Part shown: positions 1-10,092 of the stretch, piece by piece
How positions within the stretch are numbered: position 1 is the first letter of the stretch
Layout: every line of letters begins with the position of its first letter
NCBI RefSeq assembly: GCF_026914185.1
Contig: NC_070562.1
Location: 1,488,001-1,552,000, forward strand
Length of the DNA stretch: 64,000 nucleotides
Direction of reading: 5' to 3'
Source of the DNA: Puccinia triticina
Taxonomy: Eukaryota; Basidiomycota; Pucciniomycetes; Pucciniales; Pucciniaceae
The notes under the pieces: generated by a model
The model's database searches: none
What the model was told of the DNA's origin: nothing
What the model saw: the letters and a program-made list of their open reading frames with translations, nothing else
Program-made: the position numbers and the translations under genes

Positions 1-995
1 TTGTTGGATGCATGCCGTAAACAAGAAAAACAGATTGGCGTATTTACTGAATTGTTCTTTTTTTTTTTTTTGTAGTAGTAGTAGTGAGAATAGTGTGTCA
101 GTTTGAATGCAATTTGTGTATGTGTGTGTGTGTGGTTTGGCAGAATAAGAGATTTACCTAGTAGGAACTTTGGAAGAAAGGTGATGATATTATACTTTGT
201 CGTGCTGACGTGGTTGCTGATAAATTTGAATTCACGTTGGTTGCGTGGGGTGTCGTTGAGATAGAGCAGCCGTTCGCCGGTGAGTTCTTTGGGCTGGCGG
301 CTGAAGAGTTGCTCGAGCCGGTCCTTGAGGGGGACGGATTTTTTGCAGGGGGATTTTTTGGAGATTGGGCGTTTGCTGTTGGCTGAAGGATGGTTGTCGA
401 CGAGGGGGATGGAGCGGATGCCGTGGATGATATCCTGGTCGTCATCGTCCTCTGGGGCATACTTTGAGCTGGGGGATGTGGGGCGGAGATGATGGGCTGA
501 TAGGGAGTGTGAGTAGGACTGCCGGTTGTTGCTGTTCTGGGGGTTTCTTGACTGGTTGAAGCTCGTCTTGAATGGGGCGGCAGAGTGGGAGTTGATGCTC
601 GAGGGGCTCTGGTCGTCGTAGAGCGGGTTGTAGGTGGGCTGGCTGGGGCTCGAGTTGAGGTCCTGCATGGTCCCGCGCGGGTTGCTGGGATGGCCGCCTC
701 CGTAGGCCGCCGGGTTCTGGTCCTGGTCGAAGTGCGGCTGGAGATGGTCGTGGTAGGGCGGCTCGTCCTCGTCCTCCTCCTCCTCGTCGTCGTCGTCGGG
801 GAGGGCCGAGTGGTGGGGGTAGTAGCCGTAGGGGGGCGTTGGCTGGTGGCTGAGCGGGAGATGGGTCTGCTGGCTGCTGGCGTGGAAGCTGTCGAGCAGT
901 TCTGGGGCGTAGGGGTCGTGGGTGGGCCTGGATGCGGATGGTTGCTGGCCGAACTGGCTCTGCTCGTCCTCGTCCCCCAGGATGTGGCTGGGCAT
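1..995 (-). CDS. DRS2: P4-ATPase phospholipid flippase, Drs2 type, 5' part (runs off left edge)
   Basis: Start of a P4-ATPase that would flip aminophospholipids to the cytosolic leaflet of Golgi/endosomal membranes (family knowledge). The ATG is at 995. Exon 1 (995-158) encodes a long hydrophilic, Pro/Gln/Asp-rich N-tail with an acidic run, then the Drs2 signature around STTKYNIITFLPKF. A GT donor follows at 157. The intron has a pyrimidine-rich end (poly-T seen on the + strand), and exon 2 starts at 56 with EQFSKYANLFF, continuing outside the window. An in-frame open stretch upstream of the ATG is probably 5' UTR. The segment is identical to 9098-10092. Because the recent duplication would leave its left copy continuous, this is probably the complete functional gene. 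I cannot see the rest. Confidence 0.85.
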   Translation of the reverse strand, partial: MPSHILGDEDEQSQFGQQPSASRPTHDPYAPELLDSFHASSQQTHLPLSHQPTPPYGYYPHHSALPDDDDEEEEDEDEPPYHDHLQPHFDQDQNPAAYGGGHPSNPRGTMQDLNSSPSQPTYNPLYDDQSPSSINSHSAAPFKTSFNQSRNPQNSNNRQSYSHSLSAHHLRPTSPSSKYAPEDDDDQDIIHGIRSIPLVDNHPSANSKRPISKKSPCKKSVPLKDRLEQLFSRQPKELTGERLLYLNDTPRNQREFKFISNHVSTTKYNIITFLPKFLLGKSLILPNHTHTHTQIAFKLTHYSHYYYYKKKKKNNSVNTPICFSCLRHASN

Positions 996-2460
996 GGCGG
1001 CGGGCGGTGGGCGGTTTGGGTGGTTCGGATTGGGAAGAAGCGGGTGAAACACGCCACACCCACACTCCAAAAAGGGCTTCTCCACACAGAGTGGAGTTCC
1101 TCCAGGGGGCTGATGAAACAAATCCAGATGGAAGCTCAAAGCACTCATCCACTTTGTCCCTGCATCTAAACTTAACATGCTAGATAAATAACCCAAGGAG
1201 CATAAACACAGGCCTGCTGTGGGCCAATGAATCCCCCCATTCAGAATCAGGTGTGTGTCTACTTTTAGGCCCCAGTTATATTTCATTTATCATGTGCAAC
1301 CCCCGGGGGCTCAAAAAATTTGGATTGCGCATGACAAATTGAGCCCATTTATCACTTATCATGGCACTGATCTCATCAATACTGCCACAAATTGATTGGT
1401 TGCCTCACATATCATTTTTTAAATAAATATGCATCTAGCAACTTGAAATTCAATTTGATCTGGGGTTTTCAAACCAATTCTTGTCAGGGATCCTTAGTGG
1501 TGTAGATATCTCTCTATATACAAATGTGGCAGCACTGGGATCAGAGTTCAGTCAAACTCCTGGAAGTAATCTAGGAGACCCCTGGAATATCCCTCTCACA
1601 GACCTGCTGGGCTCAAAAATCAGCTGATGGCCAGGCTGTTGATCATTTTTGCCCAGGGTGCTGTGTGCTGATGGAGAATGCTCAGCTACTGACAGGTGAT
1701 TAAATGAGACAAAAACAGGACAATACAGGAGAAAACCAAAACAACACACAACAGGAATCAACCAATATAAAGACTAAGAACGGATCCGTTGGAGCAGAGC
1801 AAAGTCGGAGTGGGGAAACACACTGAAATCTGGATTATCATTGGTCTGCCATGCTTGAGAGTTGTGCATCTTGAATAGGGTGATCTTCAGACGGAGGCGG
1901 AGCTGAAATTTGAAGTCTTGCAGATGAGTGCAAATGGCCGTACACCACAGCGGCCCCTGCATTCCAGTTTCTGCACTGTCTCAGTCTGGAATAGCAGACG
2001 ACTGACAATCGACTCGTGTCTCCCATTGCCACTCGTGCTTGCTTGTGTCTTGCATGTCTCCAAACCCTCAATTTATATAGGTGTCTCAACGTATTCCCAG
2101 GTGTGCTGCCCAAACCGTATTCCCGGCCGCTTAGAGGGCGTCGTTGTGGCATCACAGTACATCTCGGTGTTGAGTTCTCCTCTGGCATGACATTGATGAG
2201 GCAGTAAATCATGATGTGATACGCCATGGAGCAGGTCCCAAACCGTCGCAAGGGTGACGTGGACCTCGTCGGCCACCGGAGACGGCTGTTACTTCCATAA
2301 GGTGTATGAGCACACTGGCAGACTTGTTTGCCCTTATGTATGTAAATATCATAAGGAATCAAACTGACAAACAGATGAGTACAGTGACTACACGCTCCTC
2401 GTCAAGACAGTGGCAGTGCGCGATGCCGCATTGAATAATGCATCAAGTTAGGTATTTACG
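996..2460. other. Flippase 5' region and intergenic DNA, no gene seen
   Basis: The first 300 bases upstream of the flippase ATG stay open in frame and may be 5' UTR. After that I see no coding region with supporting features. The stretch 2310-2400 resembles the unit junctions at 7320 and 48140 (shared words such as GACTTGTTTGCC and AACAGATGAG), so another array unit probably once lay upstream. The same holds for 10093-11557 in the right copy. Confidence 0.5.
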
Positions 2461-2760
2461 GTTTTACCCTACTCACAAAACATGAGTTTGGTGCGGCTTG
2501 TCAGGCCTTCCAGAATTCCTGTATAGGGCATCATTTGCAACGTTTCCCAGCGAGGACAACATTTGTGGTCTTCGAAGTCACGGCCCTTGAGGAGCATTCA
2601 GTATGGATACTCCGGTGCGGTTCCATCCGGCCGCCGAGGCATGGGTTTTAGTACAAGATTTCCAACAGTGCACAGCGGAGATGCACTCAAAAGCTTGATC
2701 GAGGCTTTCACGTTTGAAATGTGCACTGTTGGAGAGCATAAAATGACTGGTTGACCCTAG
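2461..2760 (+). other. Conserved 5' flank of the secreted-gene units
   Basis: This segment begins near ACATGAGTTTGGTGCGG and ends near ATGACTGGTTGACCCT. It recurs at 11558-11857, in 16895-17600 (with an insertion) and in 48305-48910 (with an insertion). It contains a short inverted repeat (CCAACAGTGCAC ... GTGCACTGTTGG). It probably includes promoter and 5' UTR of the gene that starts at 2924, but no specific box can be assigned. Confidence 0.6.
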
Positions 2761-2923
2761 AATTTGCTAATCCAGGCGCCTCTGTAATTCCACTTCGAGA
2801 CATTCCAATCCCATCATTCTCATTCTACCTAACAGCAGTCGCAGTTGATATTTTTTCCCTGAAAAACTCATTTCTTTCTATAGTCAAGAGTATACGTACC
2901 TATCACTTGATCAATCTCAGCAC

Positions 2924-5432
2924 ATGAGTGCTAGATTCTGCCTGCCAATGCAGGCTTTACGCATTTTCCTCTTACAAGTTTTCCTACTGGGATTGACGGG
3001 AACAAGTGTCTGCTTGTTCACACCTGAAAGTATTATGCAATCAAACCAAAATAAGGTGTGGGTGTATCGTGAAAAGGGAAGAAAGTGTACGTGAAACATT
3101 GTTGCCTAGTCAGATGACTAGTATTAATTGATACCCAATTATATGTTTTTAAGTGGCCAGCAAGATGTTAGGAATGCACAAGGAAACTCCCAGCTATCAA
3201 GAGATTGGTCAAAGTAAGTTTTTTTTTTTCTTCAGAAATTCCATCCATATTTGAAATTTTCAACTGAATCCACTAAACCTTCAGAGATAACTGGCCAGCG
3301 CTCCAAGATATTCAAACCCACTGTGAATAAAAAAGAATTCATGCCATTGGCATCAGGTCAGAATCAGAACAATTCTCCCACGCTGATTTATAAGAAAGGC
3401 TTACTGATAAGTTTTTGTGGTCATGAAATTTTGCAAATCAAACATTAATAAACAGGTAAGTCATGGTTAGATTTAGGCAATTAATCTGGTTTTTGTGATA
3501 TAAAGTGAATCTGAAGATGGGTTTTTGTTCTCCTTTTGATTTGAAATTTAGATGATCAAGATACTCTTGATAAGTTAATTGATGACCATTTGTATTCAAT
3601 ACAACTTCTGGTTGGGAGTTCATCTATTGAAGCAAATCAAAAACAAAAGCTTCAAGAAATCATCACTGGAATATCCACCAACATGGAACTTTTTACCTCA
3701 AGACACTCTGCACAGAGAGAAATATCCCAGGTTGAACGTGATGAAGCAGCATTCAACCTGATTCAACAATTAGACAAAGCATGGAATTTATTGGCAAGCC
3801 TACCAGGAGAGGGATCTCAAATAAAGAAATATTTAACTCTGATCTTCTATTTAAATGATTCCATGGTGGAGTTTCTGATTGCTGCAGAAAAGATTAATCT
3901 GATTGGTGAAGATGCTTTGTCCAAAATATTGAACAAAGACATTGGGGTAGAAATGATATGCAACTACATCTGGGGAAAGTTCCCAAGGAATGACTTCTAT
4001 TCAGTTGTTTTAAAGGGTGACTTGAAGTCCAGCCTGGAGGAAAGCCCTTTTACTGAAGAGCTGCGTGGTCTCTTGAAATGTAAGTCATTGGTTGGGATCT
4101 CTTCCTATTATATGAAAAGAGACTCAACCTAAACAATATTTTTCATTTTCTCACTCAGATTTGACAATGCCAACAACAGCTTCCCCTAGTGATGGTATCT
4201 CAAGTTGGCCCAAGTTGGTGCGCTTGCATCTAGCAATCCAAATCAAATCATATCGAATTGTTGCTAAGAAAAATTACCAAAGCATAGACCAAAATAGATT
4301 GACAGGGCTATTCTTTAAGATTACATCAAATGAAAGAATAAGAAAGAGGAACATAAAGTCAGATGGATTCCTGGACCTTCTTTGGAGGTGTTCTTTATTG
4401 AATGTTGATTATCAATCAAGGGATAAGGATACATATTTAATATTTCTCCATCAAATGGCTCAATTCATGGTGAAATATCACATAAATGCAGAGGAGAATA
4501 TGGGCATACTCAAAGAAAACCCTGTGTTATATGCAAGAATCAAGTCGCTTGATAGGGCAATCATGAACCGTAGTGATGCAACAAAATCAATGTATGCAAA
4601 GTATGGTGAAACATTGCAGGTTTCAGCTTTGGGGAAAAATCAAGACCACAACAAGTACTTTGAGGATCCACAGGCTAATGAATATGTTGAGCCAAAATTA
4701 CAATATGAAAGTGATGAAGAGGAAGATGAAGATGAAGATGAAGAGGAGGAAAATGGGATGCTTATTTATTTGACAAACATCAAGAAAACAAGTGATGGAT
4801 CTCTATTTCCTCCCCCTCAAGGTGGATATGATACACAAGATGAAACTCAAGATTACACATCAGGAGCTGGATATGCATCCAAAGATGATGCCATAAAAGC
4901 TTTGGTCAAATCTTGGGAGGAAGAAAAAGAGGGACTTCTGCATGGAAACAGATCAGTCCAGTTTAATGGAACACACAGCAAAAAGATGGCAGATTACATT
5001 ATTGAACTCAATGAGAGAAGTGAATTTATGTACATTCTGAATGGACTTTTGAAGTTTGAAAGTGACTATACCGTGGCAAGGAGACGAAAAATCATTGATG
5101 GTATAGAGTATGCCCCTTTTCATGGAAATGAAGCTGAATTTGAAAAAGAACATGGCCGTCAAGTAGCAAAATTTGAAAAAAATCATGGCCGTCAAGTAGC
5201 AGATTATATCTACCCAAACCACAAGCCTGGTGAATTCCTCTATAGTTTGAGTAAAATTTACACACAAAGAAAAGATCCAAGCTCAGGAAAGATGAAAAAT
5301 TTCATACATTTTGCCAGTGATGATAACTACAGCAAATACATGGAGTACATGAACCTCACACCCCGATATAAATATAATGAAATTGTGAAATTCCTTGAAT
5401 ATAGATTGAAGACCAGTATTCCTAAACAGTAA
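2924..5432 (+). pseudogene. Secreted acidic protein family, copy A (lesion in exon 3)
   Basis: Unknown family. Exon structure is taken from the best paralog (49075-51511): exons 2924-3086, 3165-3213, from 3236, 3552-4079 and 4159-5432. The N-terminus is a signal peptide (ALRIFLLQVFLLGLTGTSVC). The fourth exon is alpha-helical looking, and the last exon carries an acidic run (SDEEEDEDEDEEEE) and a Tyr/Lys-rich C-terminus. In this copy exon 3 has 8 extra bases and an in-frame TGA at 3252-3254 under that model, and the GT donor ending exon 3 reads GC. The two long 3' exons stay fully open (about 176 and 424 codons), so another splice form may still be made. Near 5130-5200 an 11-residue unit around FEK-HGRQVA is doubled, unlike the other copies. 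No known domain recognised. Confidence 0.6.
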
Positions 5433-6291
5433 TGATTAATGCTGATCCATGCTAATACCCAGTGTTTAATAAAGGTTTAGAATGGCTTGAGTGTTTTTCC
5501 TTTCTGTTTCACATTGGAATATGGTATCCTCCAAGTGATAAACTCAGGTTTATAGCTATCAGGCTTTTCTAGGGTTTCCCTTCATTTGATTGTCTGTTTC
5601 CTTGGCTTGAACCTTCTATATGTTTCTGTGTTGAAATTTCATTCAAGTTTTGGGTCAATATTTCTGTTTTGGTTTGATTTCACTACTCTCTTGGTTGGGT
5701 TTGTTTTTCATTGTCAAAAATAACTCCAAAGGTCAGCTTATCTGCACCCAATCCCATGATCATAGGCTGTTTCCTTGGCGTGGTCTCACACACTAGATTG
5801 GATGTCTTCTTTACATCTCTGTGTTCAAACGTCTTTCAAGTCTTGGGTCAATCTTTCTGTTTTGGTTTGATTTCACTACTCTCTTGGTCAGGTTTGTTTT
5901 TTGTTGTCAAAAATCCCTCCAAAGCTCAGCTTATCTGCACGCAATCCCATGATTGTAGGCTGTTTCCTTGGCGTGGTCTCACACGGTAGATTGGTTGTCT
6001 TTCAAAAAAATTGTGTTATTAGTTTTTCTGGTCTAGGTGTCATTTTGGATCTCTCTTTTTATTAGTTTTCTTCCATTGTCAGGATCTTAGTCTTATACAC
6101 ACACAGTCTCAGTTAAATCACAGCCTCGTCATAACACTCAGAGTGCCGCCCACCGGGCTCCATTTCCTCTGCTTCTGATCCCTGATTGGTCTGGTAACCC
6201 AAGAGGGGAGTGGTATTAGAAGGAGGCGGTGCAAAGTATATGGTTTCATCCGCTCATCGTACTGCGCAGGGCTTATGATCGCTTGCGTGGG
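5433..6291. other. 3' flank of copy A, no gene seen
   Basis: Conserved with the 3' flanks at 14530-15388, 47129-47794 and 51512-52194. It contains an internal direct repeat: two versions of TTGGGTCAATMTTTCTGTTTTGG, each followed by a CAAAGSTCAGCTTATCTGCAC segment (about 5650-5760 and 5843-5950). The E unit has only one version. Probably 3' UTR and the intergenic gap between the convergent secreted and GH36 genes. Confidence 0.6.
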
Positions 6292-6583
6292 CTAGCATTT
6301 GAGGGAGGATCCCTGTCTCCGTCTATCAACTGAGATCTCCCAACAATCGGCAGACCCGTTTCCCATCTCTGGTGAACAAGAAGAACAAGGTGCCGCTGGG
6401 ACGCTGAGGATATCGACGACGAGAAAGAAAGCGGAGCCAAGGCCCGGACATATGGACGCAGGAAGCAGTGCAATAGAGAGATGGCCAGGACCGAGATGGG
6501 CGCCATTGATGCGGATGCGCACCTGTGCCAGGACGTCCTCCGGGCCTCTCGCGCGGCTAGCGTCAAGAGGATCGGGGATAAAC
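6292..6583 (-). pseudogene. GH36 gene 3' fragment, unit A
   Basis: On the - strand the frame from about 6583 to a TAG at 6292-6294 is clearly related to the last 90 or so codons of the GH36 gene at 52195-52460 (shared GPEDVLAQVRIRING and RRRQGS-LKC). The rest of the enzyme gene is absent; a 684-bp insertion begins at 6595. A second copy is at 15389-15680. It is a relic of the ancestral unit, in which the enzyme gene lay convergent to the secreted gene. Confidence 0.75.
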
Positions 6584-6594
6584 CAGGGGAGAAG

Positions 6595-7278
6595 CCTGAC
6601 TTATCACAAGTTCCTCGCTTCAGAGGGCCCTGGTACAGCCTGGGCTGGCGCAAAGCGCCCTCCCGCAAAGCGCGACCTCCGAGGGAGGGACTTGCAGGTA
6701 AAGCCAAGAATTTGGCTTGAGAGCTTTCAGTGTTTTGGTGGGAGTTTTTTCCCGCTCCCCTTTCAGGGGTCTTCTCCTTGTGTATTCCTATCGCCTGTGG
6801 TGCCAGATTAAAGGCCTGATTTTTCTCTTTCTTTTGGTGTCAATCACCACTTTTTCCCCCTTCACAAACTCCTTCCATCCCCCTTTGAAGTTTGTGATTT
6901 TTTTGTGTTTGGCCAGAAGTGTGTATGCAAATTCCGAGAAGATCCATTTGGACTCAATTTAAATACAGAACTCCATCATCCATCCACCTTGACTGCTGAG
7001 CAAGGGCAACACTCTCCTTCAAGTGTAGATATCACAAAAGTGACACTACATTGAAGCTGAGATGCTCAGCTATTCCATGTACTTCAGCTCGCTGACTCAC
7101 AATGAGTGCGTGCTGTGTAATGTAACTTTGATTCAAAAAGTTGGCCAAAAGCCACAAATTTCCTGAAACTCTCACACGGAAAAAAGCTGATAACTCATAA
7201 GCCTCCCATTGGGAATGGGAGATGCTTCGCATCGGGGTGCTCCGCACCCCCAGTCCCGGGAGGCTTAGTTAAGTCAGG
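6595..7278. mobile_element. 684-bp non-autonomous insertion with short inverted ends
   Basis: Compared with the paralogous unit at 48070-48110, this block is extra DNA. It starts CCTGACTTA and ends TAAGTCAGG (9-bp perfect inverted ends), with AGAAG before it and AAGAAG after it. In the E unit the site reads as an uninterrupted AGGGAAGAAGCC. It holds no convincing coding region, so it is a candidate MITE of unassigned superfamily. The duplicate copy is at 15692-16375. Confidence 0.65.
7199..7266. other. Multi-hairpin structure at insertion end
   Basis: An outer stem AAGCCTCCC/GGGAGGCTT encloses three perfect small hairpins: CCATT-GGG-AATGG, GATGC-TTC-GCATC and GGGGTGC-TCC-GCACCCC. The first hairpin slightly overlaps the outer stem. 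The fold resembles a cloverleaf but has no tRNA boxes. It lies 12 bases from the right end of the 684-bp insertion; the duplicate is at 16296-16363. Confidence 0.7.
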
Positions 7279-7418
7279 AAGAAGCCAGCTGGCCCCGATG
7301 AAGGTAGCGACAAGAGCAAGCTGGCATAGACTTGTTTGCCATTATGTATCATGAAATATCAAACTGAAAAACAGATGAGAGCATCTGTATAGATCTGTAT
7401 CATTTATCTATCTATGTA

Positions 7419-7745
7419 CAGCAATGTCAGAAAAGCTTGCCAAATTTTGTGGCTGAAATGACTTCTGCATTTCAGCCACAGGCCTGTACAGCTTCACTGT
7501 ACAGGCAGACGAAACCCGTTCGGGCAGCTGATTTCACTTGACATGGGTGCCGGGCCAGGCGAGGGGCGAGGGAGGCAGGGGCGGCGAAGGGCCGGATCGA
7601 AGTAAAATCGCTCCAGGAATCCAATGGTGGGGCCCTCAAGGCCCCAAAGTGGAAAACAAAGAAACTGGGGTTTTTCTTCTGATGGCATTCCTGACGTACA
7701 GGAGCCATACAGGCTTTGAGGCTGAAGCGTCAAGACATGTCGCAG
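7419..7745. mobile_element. Tc1/mariner-type MITE (327 bp, TA duplication)
   Basis: It begins CAGCAATGTCAGAAAAGC directly after TA and ends ...AAGACATGTCGCAG directly before TA. The start resembles the terminal repeat of the large element at 18470 (CAGCAATACCAAAAAAGC). It interrupts the unit junction, which in the E-C junction near 48235 shows only 15 bases between two TA dinucleotides. No coding capacity. Duplicate at 16516-16842. Confidence 0.65.
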
Positions 7746-7770
7746 TACACGATGTCGGATCAAAAAATGG

Positions 7771-10092
7771 CGTCGTTCTTGGCGAGGACGGAGGGGAGAT
7801 CAGAGAATGGGAAGATCTCTCCCTTGCGGTTCTCGTCTACCACGTCCGAGTAGGGCACCCCGCCAATCGAGCACTGTCGGAACTCCATCACGTTCCTCGT
7901 TAGTGTGCCCGTCTTGTCCGAAAACACGTAGTCGATCTGGCCCAGTTCCTCGACCAGTGATGATGTTCGACAGAGCGCTGCCGTATCTGTCACCGGGTAG
8001 TACATGTCCAAGTCTGAGTTGATTAGAGCGGCTTGTTGGTACTTGACCACCTCCATGGTAACGATCAATCTAAGAAAAAAAAAAGGTGATGATGAGTGGT
8101 GAAGATACATGGGTAATGAAGAAAGAGACTAACGAGATGGGGATCAAGTTGTTATAGAGGATGATGAAGGTCAGAATATCTTCGATGAAAGACGTCGGCT
8201 TGTCTTTGCCGGAGTCGGCCTGCATGATATACCAGAGCTGGTCTCCGAGAGAGTACTGGTGAAATGAAGAAGAGGGTCAAGATGGGTTGCTGTTTGTGAT
8301 GTGCTCCTAGGTGGGTAAGACTGACTGTGCGGATAAAGCTTCCGATGGATGAGCCGACCGATAAGACTAGGAGGATGATGAACAGGAAGACGATTTGGAC
8401 GTTAACCATTCGTTCGACGGCGGTCCGCTTGATGGGTGCCGCTCTGAAGAGTCATTAGGTATCTAAATCAGCATGGATTCCTGGAGATGGGGAAGGGGAG
8501 CGTCTCTTACGTTGCGTTGCGCATCAACTTGGTTTCATGTCCGGTGAAGACGACGAGGCCGTACATCCAGGCAGTATTCCTGAGCTGGGCGCCTCTGAGC
8601 AGCATTTGATCGGGGGAGATTGAGATTTGTTTCTGGGCCATTTGAGAGGTTTCGAGGGTCATGGTGCCTTCGTAGGTGTAGAGCGAGTTATTAGGTTGTT
8701 CGGATCGGAGCTGTCCGCGGATGCTTGAGGCCAGCTGGGGGCTTGTGAGATGGGCTGTGGAGAGGTGGGCCTGTTTGATCTTCAGGTTGGTTTCGCCATC
8801 CAGGTTGCTGGTTTCGATGTATGCTAGTCCGTCGGGCTCGGAGGAGCTGAGCAGGATCAAGTCGGCTGGGAAGTGTTCGTTGGATTCGAGTCTGACGATG
8901 TCCCCCACCTTGATATCCTGCCAGGGCTTCTTGATGTAACTCTCTCCTGATAGGATGTTCGCCGCCCGGGTGTTCAGCTCGGCATCCGATTTGCCCCGCT
9001 TGATATCTTCGGTCATTTCCTTGAAGGCGGCGACGAGTAGGACGAGGGTGAGTGGTGCGATGGTCGTGTATGGGTTGGTGGGGGAGACATTAGGGATTTG
9101 TTGGATGCATGCCGTAAACAAGAAAAACAGATTGGCGTATTTACTGAATTGTTCTTTTTTTTTTTTTTGTAGTAGTAGTAGTGAGAATAGTGTGTCAGTT
9201 TGAATGCAATTTGTGTATGTGTGTGTGTGTGGTTTGGCAGAATAAGAGATTTACCTAGTAGGAACTTTGGAAGAAAGGTGATGATATTATACTTTGTCGT
9301 GCTGACGTGGTTGCTGATAAATTTGAATTCACGTTGGTTGCGTGGGGTGTCGTTGAGATAGAGCAGCCGTTCGCCGGTGAGTTCTTTGGGCTGGCGGCTG
9401 AAGAGTTGCTCGAGCCGGTCCTTGAGGGGGACGGATTTTTTGCAGGGGGATTTTTTGGAGATTGGGCGTTTGCTGTTGGCTGAAGGATGGTTGTCGACGA
9501 GGGGGATGGAGCGGATGCCGTGGATGATATCCTGGTCGTCATCGTCCTCTGGGGCATACTTTGAGCTGGGGGATGTGGGGCGGAGATGATGGGCTGATAG
9601 GGAGTGTGAGTAGGACTGCCGGTTGTTGCTGTTCTGGGGGTTTCTTGACTGGTTGAAGCTCGTCTTGAATGGGGCGGCAGAGTGGGAGTTGATGCTCGAG
9701 GGGCTCTGGTCGTCGTAGAGCGGGTTGTAGGTGGGCTGGCTGGGGCTCGAGTTGAGGTCCTGCATGGTCCCGCGCGGGTTGCTGGGATGGCCGCCTCCGT
9801 AGGCCGCCGGGTTCTGGTCCTGGTCGAAGTGCGGCTGGAGATGGTCGTGGTAGGGCGGCTCGTCCTCGTCCTCCTCCTCCTCGTCGTCGTCGTCGGGGAG
9901 GGCCGAGTGGTGGGGGTAGTAGCCGTAGGGGGGCGTTGGCTGGTGGCTGAGCGGGAGATGGGTCTGCTGGCTGCTGGCGTGGAAGCTGTCGAGCAGTTCT
10001 GGGGCGTAGGGGTCGTGGGTGGGCCTGGATGCGGATGGTTGCTGGCCGAACTGGCTCTGCTCGTCCTCGTCCCCCAGGATGTGGCTGGGCAT
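7771..10092 (-). pseudogene. DRS2: Truncated second copy of the Drs2-type flippase gene
   Basis: Five exons can be read: 10092-9255, 9153-8511, 8443-8326, 8255-8134 and 8069-7771. All have GT-AG borders and matching phases and give about 673 residues. They cover the acidic N-tail, the first membrane pair (FSKYANLFFLFTACIQQ), the actuator region with the DGET motif, a second hydrophobic pair (VFLFIILLVLSVGSS), and the phosphorylation site DKTGTLT near residue 608. About 55 residues later the reading frame ends abruptly at 7771, where the sequence switches to intergenic DNA of the tandem unit. The nucleotide-binding domain and the last six membrane segments are missing, so the product could not be a working pump. 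No point mutation was seen in the retained part, which fits a very recent truncation by tandem duplication. Confidence 0.9.

Larger units (their letters stand above)
1..7770. repeat. Recent direct duplication, left copy (period 9,097 bp)
   Basis: Bases 1-7770 recur at 9098-16867 with a constant offset of 9,097. Every open frame compared is identical in both copies, so divergence is at or near zero. The left border lies outside the window. The right border is at 7770/7771, just after a run of A plus TGG. It carries flippase 5' exons, secreted-gene copy A, a GH36 3' fragment and two small insertions. Either the duplication is very young or the assembly placed two haplotypes in tandem. Confidence 0.95.

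Noticed and set aside
158..1152. Long Arg/Thr/Pro-rich open frames on both strands over the flippase N-tail (also 9255-10249 and the + strand 585-1169)
   Set aside because: They overlap the frame with recognisable Drs2 sequence. Low-complexity GC-rich codons keep the other frames open by composition.
6299..6811. 170-codon + strand frame (also 15396 and 47802)
   Set aside because: Antisense of the GH36 tail fragments, and in the A and A' units it continues into the 684-bp insertion.
7196..7270. tRNA gene
   Set aside because: The fold is cloverleaf-like, but there are no A and B box promoter sequences, no anticodon-loop pattern and the wrong stem lengths.
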